DNA of 64,000 nucleotides from JAPPHA01 sp964291635 (GTDB taxonomy: Bacteria > Pseudomonadota > Alphaproteobacteria > Rhodobacterales > Rhodobacteraceae): positions 1-64,000 of the forward strand of contig OZ219894.1 of NCBI GenBank assembly GCA_964291635.2. Reading direction: 5' to 3'. This document shows positions 46,643-55,397 of this stretch, one piece after another. Position numbers and translations under genes: made by a program. Below the pieces are notes generated by a model. The model was given only the letters and a program-made list of their open reading frames with translations, did no database searches and was not told where the DNA came from. Numbering within the stretch: position 1 is the stretch's first letter; each line of letters begins with the position of its first letter.

Positions 46643-47928
46643 CTTGACCGGAAGGCGAAGATAGTTCGCCATCGCGACGAGTGGGTCGCAAGGGCCCCGG
46701 TAATCCTGCCGGCCGGAGGCCTCGGAAACATTGACCCGGGGGTTTTCATCCGCAAAGGCGCCGGTTCGCGCGTCTGGTCCGAAAACGGGCGCGAATTCAT
46801 CGACTTGCTGATCGGGTCCGGGCCAATGATCCTCGGCCACGGCCATCCCGAAGTCCTTGAAGCCGTTTTTGAACAGCTGCCTCTCGGAATGACCTTCTTC
46901 GCCAACAATTCGCGGGCCATCGAATTGGCGGAGGAGATTTGCCGGGCCGTTGCATGTGCGGAACAGGTCCGGTTCGTATCGTCACGCGGTGAGGCCGACA
47001 TGTTCGCCATGCGCCTGGCGCGTGCGCACACCGGACGCGACCTGATCCTGAAATTCGAGGGCGGTTATCACGGAATGTCGGCCGAAGCCCAGATGAGCCT
47101 GGCGCCGATCCGCCCGGCGAATTACCCGGACGCCATCGCCGACAGTGCCGGAATCCCCGATTCCGTTCGCCGCGACATTCTGGTCGCCCCGTTCAACGAC
47201 ATCGAATTCCTGCAGAAGCTTCTTGACCAGCGAGGGGACGAGATCGCGAGTGTCATCGTCGAACCCTTGCAACGGATCATTCCTGCAGACATCCGTTTTC
47301 TCCGGAAGCTCAGATCAGAATGCGATCGTCATGGAATCTTGCTGACATTCAACGAAATCGTCACCGGCTTCCCCGCCTTGCCTACGGAGGGGCCCAGGAA
47401 TATTACGGCGTCATTCCAGACGTCTGTACGCTCGGCAAGGTCATCGGGGGCGGTTTCCCGCTTGCGGCCATCGCCGGACGAAGGGACATCATGGCCCATT
47501 TTGACCGGGAACAGGTCGGCGCGGAAGGTTTTCTGATGCAGGTAAGAACGTTGTCGGGGAATCCGGTCGCGGCATCCGCCGGGCTGAAAACACCCGAGAT
47601 TCTCCGCCGCAGCGAAACCTACGATCAATTGCGGGCATCGGGTCAACACATCATGTCTGCGGCATCGGCCGTCTTGGACGGCGCGGGCCACGCGCAGCGG
47701 GTTGTGGGTCTCGAGTCGCTCTTTGATGTCGTTCTGGCAGCGCAGCGTGTCACGGACTATCGAGAATTCATTGCCGCCGACAAGGCCAAGGGAGATCGAT
47801 TCAACGCATCCCTCAGGTCGAACGGAATTCTGAAAGCACCGGGGAAAATCTATGTGTCATCCGCTTTGTCCGAAGATGATCTCGACGAAATCGAGGGCGC
47901 GTTCAATTCAGCAGCACATGCCCTTTAG
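46643..47928 (+). pseudogene. Class III aminotransferase (GSA-AT-like), frameshifted
   Basis: PLP-dependent aminotransferase. Frame 1 runs GAGSRVWSENGREFIDLLI and GPMILGHGHPEV to FNEIVTGF, breaks in a C-run at ~47371, and resumes in another frame as RLAYGGAQEYYG and then PDVCTLGKVIGGGFPLAAIAGR, which includes the PLP Lys. No good start codon is visible; homology begins near 46643 in a frame without ATG (TTG 46805 is too late). One error at each end would restore it, so decay versus sequencing error is open. Follows the racemase gene by a few bases, implying an operon. Confidence 0.8.
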
Positions 47929-48186
47929 TCCGTCCTCCGGCGCCAAGAGGCGACCGTCCGGGATTTATTCCGGTTTTTCGGCGACCTGGATCCGGCCAGG
48001 TTCAGGATTGCCAACGGTCAAAGGATGCGTGTCAAAGGCGACTGAAGGTTATAGACATTCCGGCAGTTGCGTTTTCCACGCGGCCACCTGGCTGCCGGCC
48101 GACGCGGCGGACTGAAACCAGCGGAGTCATTTACCGATCCTCCGGAACCGCAATTCCAACCTGAACGCACCACGCCAATCGATACC

Positions 48187-48765
48187 TTGCTCGCCCGACT
48201 CTATCAACGCACGATTTCTCTGGCCCAAAGCCCGTATGCACCCTGGGTACTCGGTGCCGTCAGCTTCCTGGAAAGCTCCGTGTTTCCGATTCCCCCCGAT
48301 CTGCTCCTCATCCCGATGGTCATCGCGGCGCCCAACCGGGCGTTCCTGTATGCCGGGATCTGCACGATTGCCAGCGTCGCAGGAGGCGCGGCGGGATACA
48401 TGATCGGCGCCTTGATGTTCGAGCACATCGGGCAGCCGATCCTGATCTTCTACGGCATGTTGAATCAAATCGCCGCTTTCAGCGAGGAATTCAATGCGCA
48501 CGGTAGCCTGGCTGTTCTCATTGCGGGCCTGACCCCGTTTCCGTACAAGGTCATCACGATTGCATCCGGGGTTACGGGACTCGACCTAACGCAGTTCCTC
48601 CTGTGGTCCGCAATTGCTCGGGGACTTCGTTTTTTCATTGTTGCCGGCCTTCTGTGGAAATTCGGTGATCCGATTCGAAACTTCATCGAACGCCGGCTCG
48701 GCCTTTTCCTGAGCGTGTTCGCCCTGCTTCTCGTCGCCGGCTTCATACTTGCCGCCTGGATTTGA
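48187..48765 (+). CDS. yqaA: YqaA/DedA-like VTT-domain membrane protein
   Basis: 192-aa inner-membrane protein of the SNARE-associated/VTT family: LLARLYQRTISLAQSPYAPW start, AVSFLESSVFPIPPDLLLIP (conserved re-entrant motif), GALMFEHIGQP and LTPFPYKVITIASGVTGLDL. Role unclear, perhaps lipid or ion transport homeostasis. TTG 48187 matches the family N-terminus (MLRRLY-like). The track's start at 48067 adds ~40 non-family residues. dsbB begins 5 bp after the stop. Confidence 0.85.
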   Translation: MLARLYQRTISLAQSPYAPWVLGAVSFLESSVFPIPPDLLLIPMVIAAPNRAFLYAGICTIASVAGGAAGYMIGALMFEHIGQPILIFYGMLNQIAAFSEEFNAHGSLAVLIAGLTPFPYKVITIASGVTGLDLTQFLLWSAIARGLRFFIVAGLLWKFGDPIRNFIERRLGLFLSVFALLLVAGFILAAWI

Positions 48766-48769
48766 CGTC

Positions 48770-49258
48770 GTGAACCGTTCATTGCTTGTTGCCATAGCCA
48801 TCGCAGGATCGCTGGTCCTGCTCGGAGGCGCATTTGCCTTTGAACACATTGGCGGGATGCCTCCGTGCAAGCTCTGCGTTTGGCAACGTTGGGCTCACTT
48901 CGGGGCCATCGCCGCGGGACTCGCTGCAATTGCCCTCGGCGGGACACGTGTGTTCGCGGTACTGGGTGGGCTTGCAGTTCTGTTTGGCGCGGGCGTGGCG
49001 GGGTATCATGCCGGGGTCGAGCAACAGTGGTGGACGGGTCCCGAGACATGCGCGGCTCTGCCCCCGGCCACAATGTCGGCGGAAGAACGGCTTGACGAAC
49101 TCCTCCAGACACCGGTGATCCGTTGCGATGACATTCCGTGGTCCCTTGCCGGTGTCAGCATGGCCGGCTGGAACGGCCTGATTTCGCTGGTTCTCGCCTG
49201 GTACTGGTTCCGGGCGTCATTGGCCGGGCGTGGTTCGGACATGAGCTCCGCCTCATGA
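48770..49258 (+). CDS. dsbB: Disulfide bond formation protein DsbB
   Basis: Four-helix quinone reductase that reoxidises DsbA. First cysteine pair is in MPPCKLCVWQRW between helices 1 and 2; the second pair is in the periplasmic loop (PETCAALPP and PVIRCDDIPW). 162 aa, with the C-terminal helix GWNGLISLVLAWYWF. GTG 48770 gives NRSLLVAIAIAG. Forms a pair with yqaA. Confidence 0.9.
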   Translation: MNRSLLVAIAIAGSLVLLGGAFAFEHIGGMPPCKLCVWQRWAHFGAIAAGLAAIALGGTRVFAVLGGLAVLFGAGVAGYHAGVEQQWWTGPETCAALPPATMSAEERLDELLQTPVIRCDDIPWSLAGVSMAGWNGLISLVLAWYWFRASLAGRGSDMSSAS

Positions 49259-49732
49259 AACGCGGGGGAATTGCGGCAAACACTTGCCCAGCAATTGACC
49301 CCTGTTTCCCGAACCTGTCGAAAAGAAAGTGCCTGAACCGTAACTTGCCATTTTTGGTAAAATCAATTCAGAAGTTCAGGTACATTCGACCAGCCTGTCA
49401 ACTCCATCGTAAAACGAAGATCCTCCGTTCGGCAGGCAACCGTCAGGCAACCGTCGGGCGACCGCCCCGCGTCCGGTCTTCGCCACCAGCGTCAGAAGTT
49501 TTGGCGAAACGCCGCGCGGTCGCATCTCCCCGCGCTCCTGCTGGCTTTCCACACCCGTCGTCACGTCGAGGTAGCTGCGCGAACATTGCCTGGCTCGCAT
49601 ACTTGCGCAGCCGGAATGTCTCCAACTCAACCCGGCGCAGGTTCTGCCGTCCGATTTTGGTGAATCCAAACACGAAAAACGCGTGCTCCATCGTGTTCGC
49701 GCTCGGAACGAACACGCGATGCACCGAGCACG
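49259..49732. other. Intergenic region dsbB / HNH gene
   Basis: 474 bp. A minus-strand frame 49724-49443 (start MHRVFVPSANTMEHAFFVFG) looks mildly protein-like but matches nothing I know. A short direct repeat of CAGGCAACCGTC occurs at about 49434-49456. No gene called. Confidence 0.35.
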
Positions 49733-50320
49733 CTATTCCTCGAGTTCGATATCCCAGTACAGGAAATCTATCCAGGTACGATGCAGGTAGTTCGGAGGGA
49801 ACTTCCGCCCGGAATTCAGCAGTTCATCCGGAGTTGGCCGCGCGGGTTTCCTCAGAAGATGCATCCGGGACTCCTTGAGAGATCGCGAGCCCTTTTTCAG
49901 GTTGCAGTCGGTACAAGCCGCGACGACGTTGTCCCAGGTCGTGCGACCGCCCTGGGACTTCGGGACGACATGGTCGAATGTCATTCTTCCGTCCGATCCG
50001 CAGTACTGGCAGACGAATCCATCCCGTAGAAAGAGGTTGAAGCGGGTGAACGCGGCAGTGCGTACGGGCCTGACATAGGTCTTGAGCGAAACGACCGAAG
50101 GAATCCGCATCTGAATTGACGGTGAACGAACGAATCGATCATATTCGGCAATGATCCTGACGCGGTCGAGAAAGCTCGCCTTGACCGCATCCTGCCAACT
50201 CCACAACGACAGGGGGAAATACGACAGCGGACGAAAGTCGGCGTTCAGGACCAGCGCCGGGAAATCATGGGACCGGACGGGTACTGCATGTGCGTATTCT
50301 TTGGGCGCTTCGATGGCCAT
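49733..50320 (-). CDS. HNH endonuclease
   Basis: 195-aa HNH nuclease of the type common in alphaproteobacteria. The ALVLNADFRPLSYFPLSLW start, a zinc pair in VCQYCGSDGRMTFDHVVP, and the second pair in DNVVAACTDCNLKKG define the HNH fold, with the catalytic His in TFDHVVPKSQGG. Role is unclear; such genes are usually chromosomal and not phage-linked. ATG 50320 is the family start. Confidence 0.9.
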   Translation of the reverse strand: MAIEAPKEYAHAVPVRSHDFPALVLNADFRPLSYFPLSLWSWQDAVKASFLDRVRIIAEYDRFVRSPSIQMRIPSVVSLKTYVRPVRTAAFTRFNLFLRDGFVCQYCGSDGRMTFDHVVPKSQGGRTTWDNVVAACTDCNLKKGSRSLKESRMHLLRKPARPTPDELLNSGRKFPPNYLHRTWIDFLYWDIELEE

Positions 50321-50620
50321 TTCTTCCTACCCCGGGTATCTGGCCCCTGCCGCGGGACGCCGCGCCGGCGGGTTTGTGGCCAGATCGCTTTAGAGTGGCC
50401 TGACCTTATAGTCTGGTTTTCCGGATGAACAACAGTCAGGCCGAAGAGCCGCGTCATTGTTGCCGATTTCCGACATGAATCGCTTGATTTGTAACACGAC
50501 GGCCACAGTTGCGACGCCCGGCGTCATGGTCAGGTGCAGCGAAATACGCCCGGTTGCCCGCGTCCAACAGGGGGCACGGCAACGGCGAATATGTGCTTGC
50601 TCCCGAGGGAATTCGGCAAC
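50321..50620. other. Intergenic region HNH / VOC gene
   Basis: 300 bp between divergent genes; both promoters should lie here. No motif or RNA recognised. Confidence 0.4.
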
Positions 50621-51088
50621 ATGCTGTCGGAACTCAACTGGAAGGAAGCAGTGATCGAAAGACCCGAACCCCCTGACATTCTCGAAGCGGCAATCTATGC
50701 CGATGACCTCGACGCGGCGGAACGGTTTTACGGAACGGTGCTCGGCTTCCGCAAGATTACCAGGGTTGGCGACAGGCACGTCTTCTTTCGATTCCGAAAC
50801 ACGGTGCTCCTGGTTTTCAATGCGTCCGAGACCCGCAAGCCTTCCGGAAACCCCGACCTGCCCGTACCGCCCCACGGGATGACCGGAGACGGTCATGTCT
50901 GTTTTGCCGCGTCCTCGGGTGATCTGGTTCAATGGGCAGACGTGTTCCTGGCGCACTCGGTCGCGATCGAGGCCGACTTTCAATGGCCCAATGGGTGCCG
51001 TTCGATCTATGTTCGCGACCCTTCAGGCAATTCGGTTGAATTTGCCGAACGGGGACTGTGGTTTCCTGAGACCGGAAGCGACAACTGA
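50621..51088 (+). CDS. VOC-family (glyoxalase-like) protein
   Basis: Single vicinal-oxygen-chelate domain of 155 aa. EAAIYADDLDAAERFYGTVLG is the classical first strand-helix; FRNTVLLVFNASETRK and GDGHVCFAASSGDL follow; the end SIYVRDPSGNSVEFAERGLW carries the metal Glu. The domain holds a potential His/Glu metal set, but substrate cannot be assigned. ATG 50621 (MLSELNW) is chosen because the 29 upstream codons are low-complexity. Confidence 0.87.
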   Translation: MLSELNWKEAVIERPEPPDILEAAIYADDLDAAERFYGTVLGFRKITRVGDRHVFFRFRNTVLLVFNASETRKPSGNPDLPVPPHGMTGDGHVCFAASSGDLVQWADVFLAHSVAIEADFQWPNGCRSIYVRDPSGNSVEFAERGLWFPETGSDN

Positions 51089-51134
51089 AGAGTGACCGTT
51101 CAAACCGTCGATGCCGATCGCGCCCTGCAGGACG

Positions 51135-51794
51135 TTAGCTTTCGATGAGATGCCTGACGAGGAATTCCCGCGCGACAGCCAGGCCGTCCGGGCCAATCTG
51201 GTGGCCAATGCCTCTCGAGAGATGCGTCGCGGTCTCGAATCCCAGCGCGTCAAGCGCGTCGGCCGATTGCTGCAGGTTCGAGCTTGGAACCATCTCGTCA
51301 TTTTCACCGTGAACAAGGAGGACCGGAGGGCGGGAGAGAATATGTTCGCGCTTCGGCAACAGGTACGAGGTGCCGGAAAACCCGACCAGTGCCGCGAATT
51401 TTTTTCGCCTCCTGGGGACCACGTTGAGTGCGATCATCGTTCCCTGCGAAAACCCGACCAGAGCTGTCTTGCTTGCGTCCACGGATTCCCGGTCGGCCAC
51501 TTTGTCCAACCAGTCGTTCAGGATGGCATAGGATTCCCCTGCGGCCACGGCCGCATCAGCTTCGCTCGAGCCATCAATCCACGGGATCGGAAACCATTCG
51601 TAACCGAACGGGTTCGACGTGCACCTGAAAGGCGCGTTCGGTGCAACGAACGCTGTATCGGGCAGCACATCGGAGAGGAATTCATTCAGGGACAACAGGT
51701 CGCTGCCGTCAGCCCCGTACCCGTGGAGCAGCACGACCAGGTGGCGTGCGCCTCCCATCTTTGCGCCCGCTCTCTCGAATTGAAGCGTCGTCAT
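51135..51794 (-). CDS. Carboxylesterase/phospholipase (alpha/beta hydrolase)
   Basis: 219-aa alpha/beta hydrolase of the YpfH/Est family. Oxyanion region LVVLLHGYGADGSDL; nucleophile elbow GFSQGTMIAL (Ser); acid in LVHGENDEMVP (Asp); His in GIGHQIGPDG. ATG 51794 overlaps the alkA stop by ATGA, so it is translated from the cobK-alkA message. Substrates of relatives are short-chain esters or lysophospholipids. Confidence 0.9.
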   Translation of the reverse strand: MTTLQFERAGAKMGGARHLVVLLHGYGADGSDLLSLNEFLSDVLPDTAFVAPNAPFRCTSNPFGYEWFPIPWIDGSSEADAAVAAGESYAILNDWLDKVADRESVDASKTALVGFSQGTMIALNVVPRRRKKFAALVGFSGTSYLLPKREHILSRPPVLLVHGENDEMVPSSNLQQSADALDALGFETATHLSRGIGHQIGPDGLAVAREFLVRHLIES

Positions 51795-52426
51795 GCGCGA
51801 ACACCCTCCCTGTCTTTCACGTCCCGGTAATGGGACCACAACAACCGGGCGGCGACCGCCCGCCAGGGCGACCAGGCCCTGGCCGTCTCGGCGAGTTCGC
51901 GTTCGCTCGGCCGCTCCGGAAGTTCGAAAAGGAGGCGCGCTGATTCCCGCAGCGCCAGGTCGCCCGCCGCAAAGACATCGGCGCGCCCGAGGGCAAACAT
52001 GACATAGATCTCGGCTGTCCAACGCCCTATTCCCGGGATTACGGTCAAGCGTTCCACAACAGCTTCATCAGTCATCGATTCAAGCGAGGCGAATTCGACG
52101 CGGCTTTCGGCCAAGGCGCGGGCGTACCGCACCTTTTGACCGGACAGACCGCAGTGTCGAAGATTTTCCGTCGTAGCGGCACATACTGCGTTTTCCGTGT
52201 CAAGCCCCGCCGCCTCCACTTTTTTCCAAACGCTGTCGGCGGCCGCTACGGAAAGCTGTTGACTGACGATCGCTCCGAGCAACGCACGAAATCCCGCCTC
52301 GCGCCGGCGAAGAGGCGGCAATCCTGATTGCTCGATGACCTTCGCGAACCGTGGCTCCTGCTTTGCAAGCCAGGCGGATCCTTCCGCGATGCAGTCTTCG
52401 GTTTCGATGGTTCGCATGACGCTCAT
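51791..52426 (-). CDS. alkA: DNA-3-methyladenine glycosylase II (AlkA-like)
   Basis: 211-aa helix-hairpin-helix glycosylase that removes alkylated bases. FRALLGAIVSQQLSVAAADSVWKKV is the family core helix, LSGQKVRYARAL follows, the HhH is LTVIPGIGRWTAEIYVMFALGR, and the catalytic Asp is in VFAAGDLALRES. Lacks the N-terminal Ada-like domain. It begins by ATGA overlap with cobK and ends by ATGA overlap with the esterase. Confidence 0.92.
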   Translation of the reverse strand: MSVMRTIETEDCIAEGSAWLAKQEPRFAKVIEQSGLPPLRRREAGFRALLGAIVSQQLSVAAADSVWKKVEAAGLDTENAVCAATTENLRHCGLSGQKVRYARALAESRVEFASLESMTDEAVVERLTVIPGIGRWTAEIYVMFALGRADVFAAGDLALRESARLLFELPERPSERELAETARAWSPWRAVAARLLWSHYRDVKDREGVRA

Positions 52427-53283
52427 TTGCTTTCCCTCGTCCCGTCCGGACCCATTGGCAATTCTGTCGCAGCCGTGCCTTCAAACCTGATTGTCGACAG
52501 CCATTCAAGACAGGCCTCGACTGACTCGACAACTTTGCAGTTCGGCAAGGGGGGACGCCCGAACATCGCGACCGGCAGCCCGAGATTTCTTGCCGCTTCG
52601 AGCTTGCTCTCCCCCATCCGGCCACCGGAGTTCCGGACGACGAGCCAGTCGATCCCTTCACCCCTGAAGAGTTCGACCTCGCTTTCCACACTGAACGGCG
52701 GCCTGCCGGCAACCCAGTCTCCGTTCGAAGCCGGGAACGGTTGGTCCGGGAGATCGATCACGCGGCACAGCAAGCGCCGGCCCGGCAGGATCGACGCAAA
52801 ATCCCCGGCCCGTTTCCGGCCGGTCGCGAGAAACACCGACGCGTCCTCCGGAACCAGTTGCGCCAGATCCTCCGCTGCCACGACCGGGTGCCAGTCGTCC
52901 CCCGGCCCCCGCGCCCACGGCGGACGTTGCACGACAATGTGCGGCAAGCGGAGACATCGGGAAACCCTGCAAGCCGTTTCCGTCATCCGTTCTGCGAACG
53001 GGTGGGTCGCGTCGATCACGACGTCGGTTCCAGATGAAACCAGGTAATCCCTGAACCCTTGCTCTCCATTGAAGCCGCCCTTTCGCACGTCGGTTCCGTC
53101 GACCGTCATGGGAACTCGCGTAAGTCCGGCAAGGGAATATGTCGTCCTGAACCGTTCGTCTCCAGCGAGTTTCTCCGCCAAGTTGCGTGCCTCAATCGTT
53201 CCGCCGAGAATCAATAAGGATCGCACGAACGCAGGCACACGCGCTGCTGCGGTTCTCCCTGAGCTTTCATCTTTCTTCAGCAT
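52423..53283 (-). CDS. cobK: Precorrin-6A reductase
   Basis: NADPH-dependent reduction of precorrin-6A in the corrin ring pathway, 286 aa. SLLILGGTIEARNLAEKL start, THPFAERMTETACRV, ASVFLATGRKRAGDFASIL and the LVVRNSGGRMGESKLEAARNL end are diagnostic. ATG 53283 overlaps the cbiD end. Part of a minus-strand cbiD-cobK block facing away from cobA-cobB. Confidence 0.92.
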   Translation of the reverse strand: MLKKDESSGRTAAARVPAFVRSLLILGGTIEARNLAEKLAGDERFRTTYSLAGLTRVPMTVDGTDVRKGGFNGEQGFRDYLVSSGTDVVIDATHPFAERMTETACRVSRCLRLPHIVVQRPPWARGPGDDWHPVVAAEDLAQLVPEDASVFLATGRKRAGDFASILPGRRLLCRVIDLPDQPFPASNGDWVAGRPPFSVESEVELFRGEGIDWLVVRNSGGRMGESKLEAARNLGLPVAMFGRPPLPNCKVVESVEACLEWLSTIRFEGTAATELPMGPDGTRESK

Positions 53284-54337
53284 GCCCAACGATCTGTCCG
53301 GTCCGGTTGACGACAATGACGTCGATTCTGCTCACCCTTCCCTGAAGCATCCGGATCAACCTCGATCTTGCATCGCCTGCAATTGCCTGGGCGAGATCAT
53401 TTCCTGCAATTTCGACCGCCTCGAGGACAGTATTCGCCTTCGATACGTCTGGCAGCCCGATTTCAATCGACCGCCGGGAAAGTGCTTTGAAATCAACTTG
53501 CGAACGACTTGAATGCAGGTCCGACGCGCCCTGGGAGAGCTTGGTGATCTTGGCAATGCCTCCCCCGATCGTGAGCCACGGCAATGGATGCCTTTTCAGG
53601 TATTTCAACAACCCGCCCGAAAAATCCCCCATGTCCAACATGGCGTGATCGGGAAGTCCGTAATGTCTCTGGACCACCCGACCGGACGTCTGCCCGGTGC
53701 ACCCGGCGACATGGTCTAAACCGCTCGCCCTTGCGACATCAATTCCCCGGTGGATCGACGCGATCCATGCCGAGCAGGAATACGGACGGACGATTCCTGT
53801 CGTGCCGAGAATTGAAATTCCGCCGAGGATTCCGAGGCGCGGATTCCAGGTACGTTCGGCAAGTTGACGACCGCCGGGCACGATGATGGTGATTCGCACG
53901 TTGGCGGTCGTATCGTAGCTCCTGGCGACGGCGTCTACCGCCGATTCCATCATTTCCCTGGGAACCGGGTTGATTGCCGGCTCTCCGACCGCGATCGGCA
54001 ACCCGGGACGAGTCACTGTTCCGACGCCTTCACCCGCGGCAAAGGAGACACCTTTCCCGAACGATTCGACACGGGCCACGATCAAGGCGCCATGGGTCAC
54101 GTCCGGATCGTCCCCCGCGTCCTTGATGACGCCCGCTTCGGCCCAACCATCACCCGATCGGCAGCTCTCGAGCTTGAATTCCGGTTCCTGTCCCCCAGGC
54201 AAGCTGATCTTGACCGACGCCGGAAACGTCCCGCTCCACAGCGCTTCTGCCGCACCCTTGGCCGCGGCCGTGGCGCACGCCCCGGTCGTCCATCCGCTGC
54301 GCAGCGAAGTCTTTGGCTTTCTGGATTTTCCGGACAT
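53267..54337 (-). CDS. cbiD: Cobalt-precorrin-5B C1-methyltransferase
   Basis: Anaerobic-pathway C1 methylase, 356 aa. LRSGWTTGACATAAAKGA is the signature start, KDAGDDPDVTHGALI and GVGTVTRPGLPIAVGEPAIN follow, then LGTTGIVRPYS and the GDFSGGLLKYL segment. Its presence indicates the oxygen-independent or a hybrid cobalamin route rather than the CobF/CobG route. Adjacent to cobK with a 17-bp overlap. Confidence 0.94.
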   Translation of the reverse strand: MSGKSRKPKTSLRSGWTTGACATAAAKGAAEALWSGTFPASVKISLPGGQEPEFKLESCRSGDGWAEAGVIKDAGDDPDVTHGALIVARVESFGKGVSFAAGEGVGTVTRPGLPIAVGEPAINPVPREMMESAVDAVARSYDTTANVRITIIVPGGRQLAERTWNPRLGILGGISILGTTGIVRPYSCSAWIASIHRGIDVARASGLDHVAGCTGQTSGRVVQRHYGLPDHAMLDMGDFSGGLLKYLKRHPLPWLTIGGGIAKITKLSQGASDLHSSRSQVDFKALSRRSIEIGLPDVSKANTVLEAVEIAGNDLAQAIAGDARSRLIRMLQGRVSRIDVIVVNRTGQIVGHAEER

Positions 54338-54539
54338 TCATCCGAGTATAGACAGGAGGTCAGGTTTCGCCAATTCCGCGGTCGGCATTCCGCCACGAAC
54401 CATTATCAGGACGCGAGTTCGCCCGTGCGGCCATCGGCGAAGTCTCGCGGCCGCCGCCGCCGTTTTCCGGCGATCACGGCGAGACAGGGGAATTTCCACT
54501 CCGCTTGGAAAGGCATCGATTGTCGGCCATAACGGCGCC

Positions 54540-55397
54540 ATGAACAGACCAGAACCCGATTCTGAACTCGAAGGATTGCCGGTCTTTCGGCCCGGCTGGG
54601 TTTGGCTCTGCGGTGCGGGCCCGGGAGACCCCGGCCTCGTGACCCTGCACGCGCTGAACGGCCTGAAGCAGGCGGATGTCATCGTCCATGACGCTCTCGT
54701 CAACCCGAAGATCCTCGATTGGGCAAACCCGAAAGCCGAGCTGATTCACGCGGGAAAACGGGGGGGGAAGCCGTCTCCCAATCAAAGGGACATCTCGATT
54801 CGCCTGGTAGAACTGGCGAAGTCGGGATTTCGGGTCCTGCGTCTCAAGGGCGGTGATCCGTTCGTGTTCGGCCGCGGCGGCGAGGAAGCACATTCGCTGG
54901 TCAGAAACGGAATCCCGGTGCGAATCATCCCCGGAATTTCCGCAGGAATCGGAGGACTGGCTTATGCCGGGATCCCCCTGACCCACCGTGACATCAATCA
55001 GTCGGTGACATTTGTCACCGGACACGACCAGAACGGGACTGCACCCCAGTCCCTCGACTGGAAAGCAATCGCCGCGTCAAGTCCTGTCATCGTCCTCTAC
55101 ATGGCCATGCGCAACATCGAGCGTATCGCGAACAAGCTGATCGACGCCGGCCGTACTCCCGGAGAGGCAGTTGCCGTTGTTTCCCGCGCAACAACCCCAC
55201 AACAGAAAGTCCTGGAATCAACGCTTGAACAAGTCGCCCCGGATATCGAGAAGGCTTCGCTAGAGCCCCCGGCCATTGTTTGCATCGGCGGTGCGGTACG
55301 CTTTCGGAACTTCCTGAAACCAATCCAGTCTCCGGATCAGTCGATCTCTCCAGACAACGGGGTTACAGACGGCGAAAAGGGTTCCGAGGTGTCATGA
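54540..55397 (+). CDS. cobA: Uroporphyrinogen-III C-methyltransferase
   Basis: SUMT methylating uroporphyrinogen III to precorrin-2, 285 aa. VWLCGAGPGDPGLVTLHAL (SAM loop start), HAGKRGGKPSPNQRDI, VLRLKGGDPFVFGRGGEEA and IPGISAGIGGLAYAGIPLTH are all present. ATG 54540; 202 bp separate it from the divergent cbiD. The stop overlaps cobB by ATGA. Single-domain type, so sirohaem CysG activities are elsewhere. Confidence 0.95.
   Translation: MNRPEPDSELEGLPVFRPGWVWLCGAGPGDPGLVTLHALNGLKQADVIVHDALVNPKILDWANPKAELIHAGKRGGKPSPNQRDISIRLVELAKSGFRVLRLKGGDPFVFGRGGEEAHSLVRNGIPVRIIPGISAGIGGLAYAGIPLTHRDINQSVTFVTGHDQNGTAPQSLDWKAIAASSPVIVLYMAMRNIERIANKLIDAGRTPGEAVAVVSRATTPQQKVLESTLEQVAPDIEKASLEPPAIVCIGGAVRFRNFLKPIQSPDQSISPDNGVTDGEKGSEVS

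Noticed and set aside
49443..49724. Possible minus-strand gene near dsbB
   Set aside because: Short frame with no recognised family or ribosome site.
54338..54539. Possible cobalamin riboswitch between cbiD and cobA
   Set aside because: A GACAGGAGGTCAGG string looks vaguely like a B12 box, but the core consensus and pairing elements are not present on either strand.
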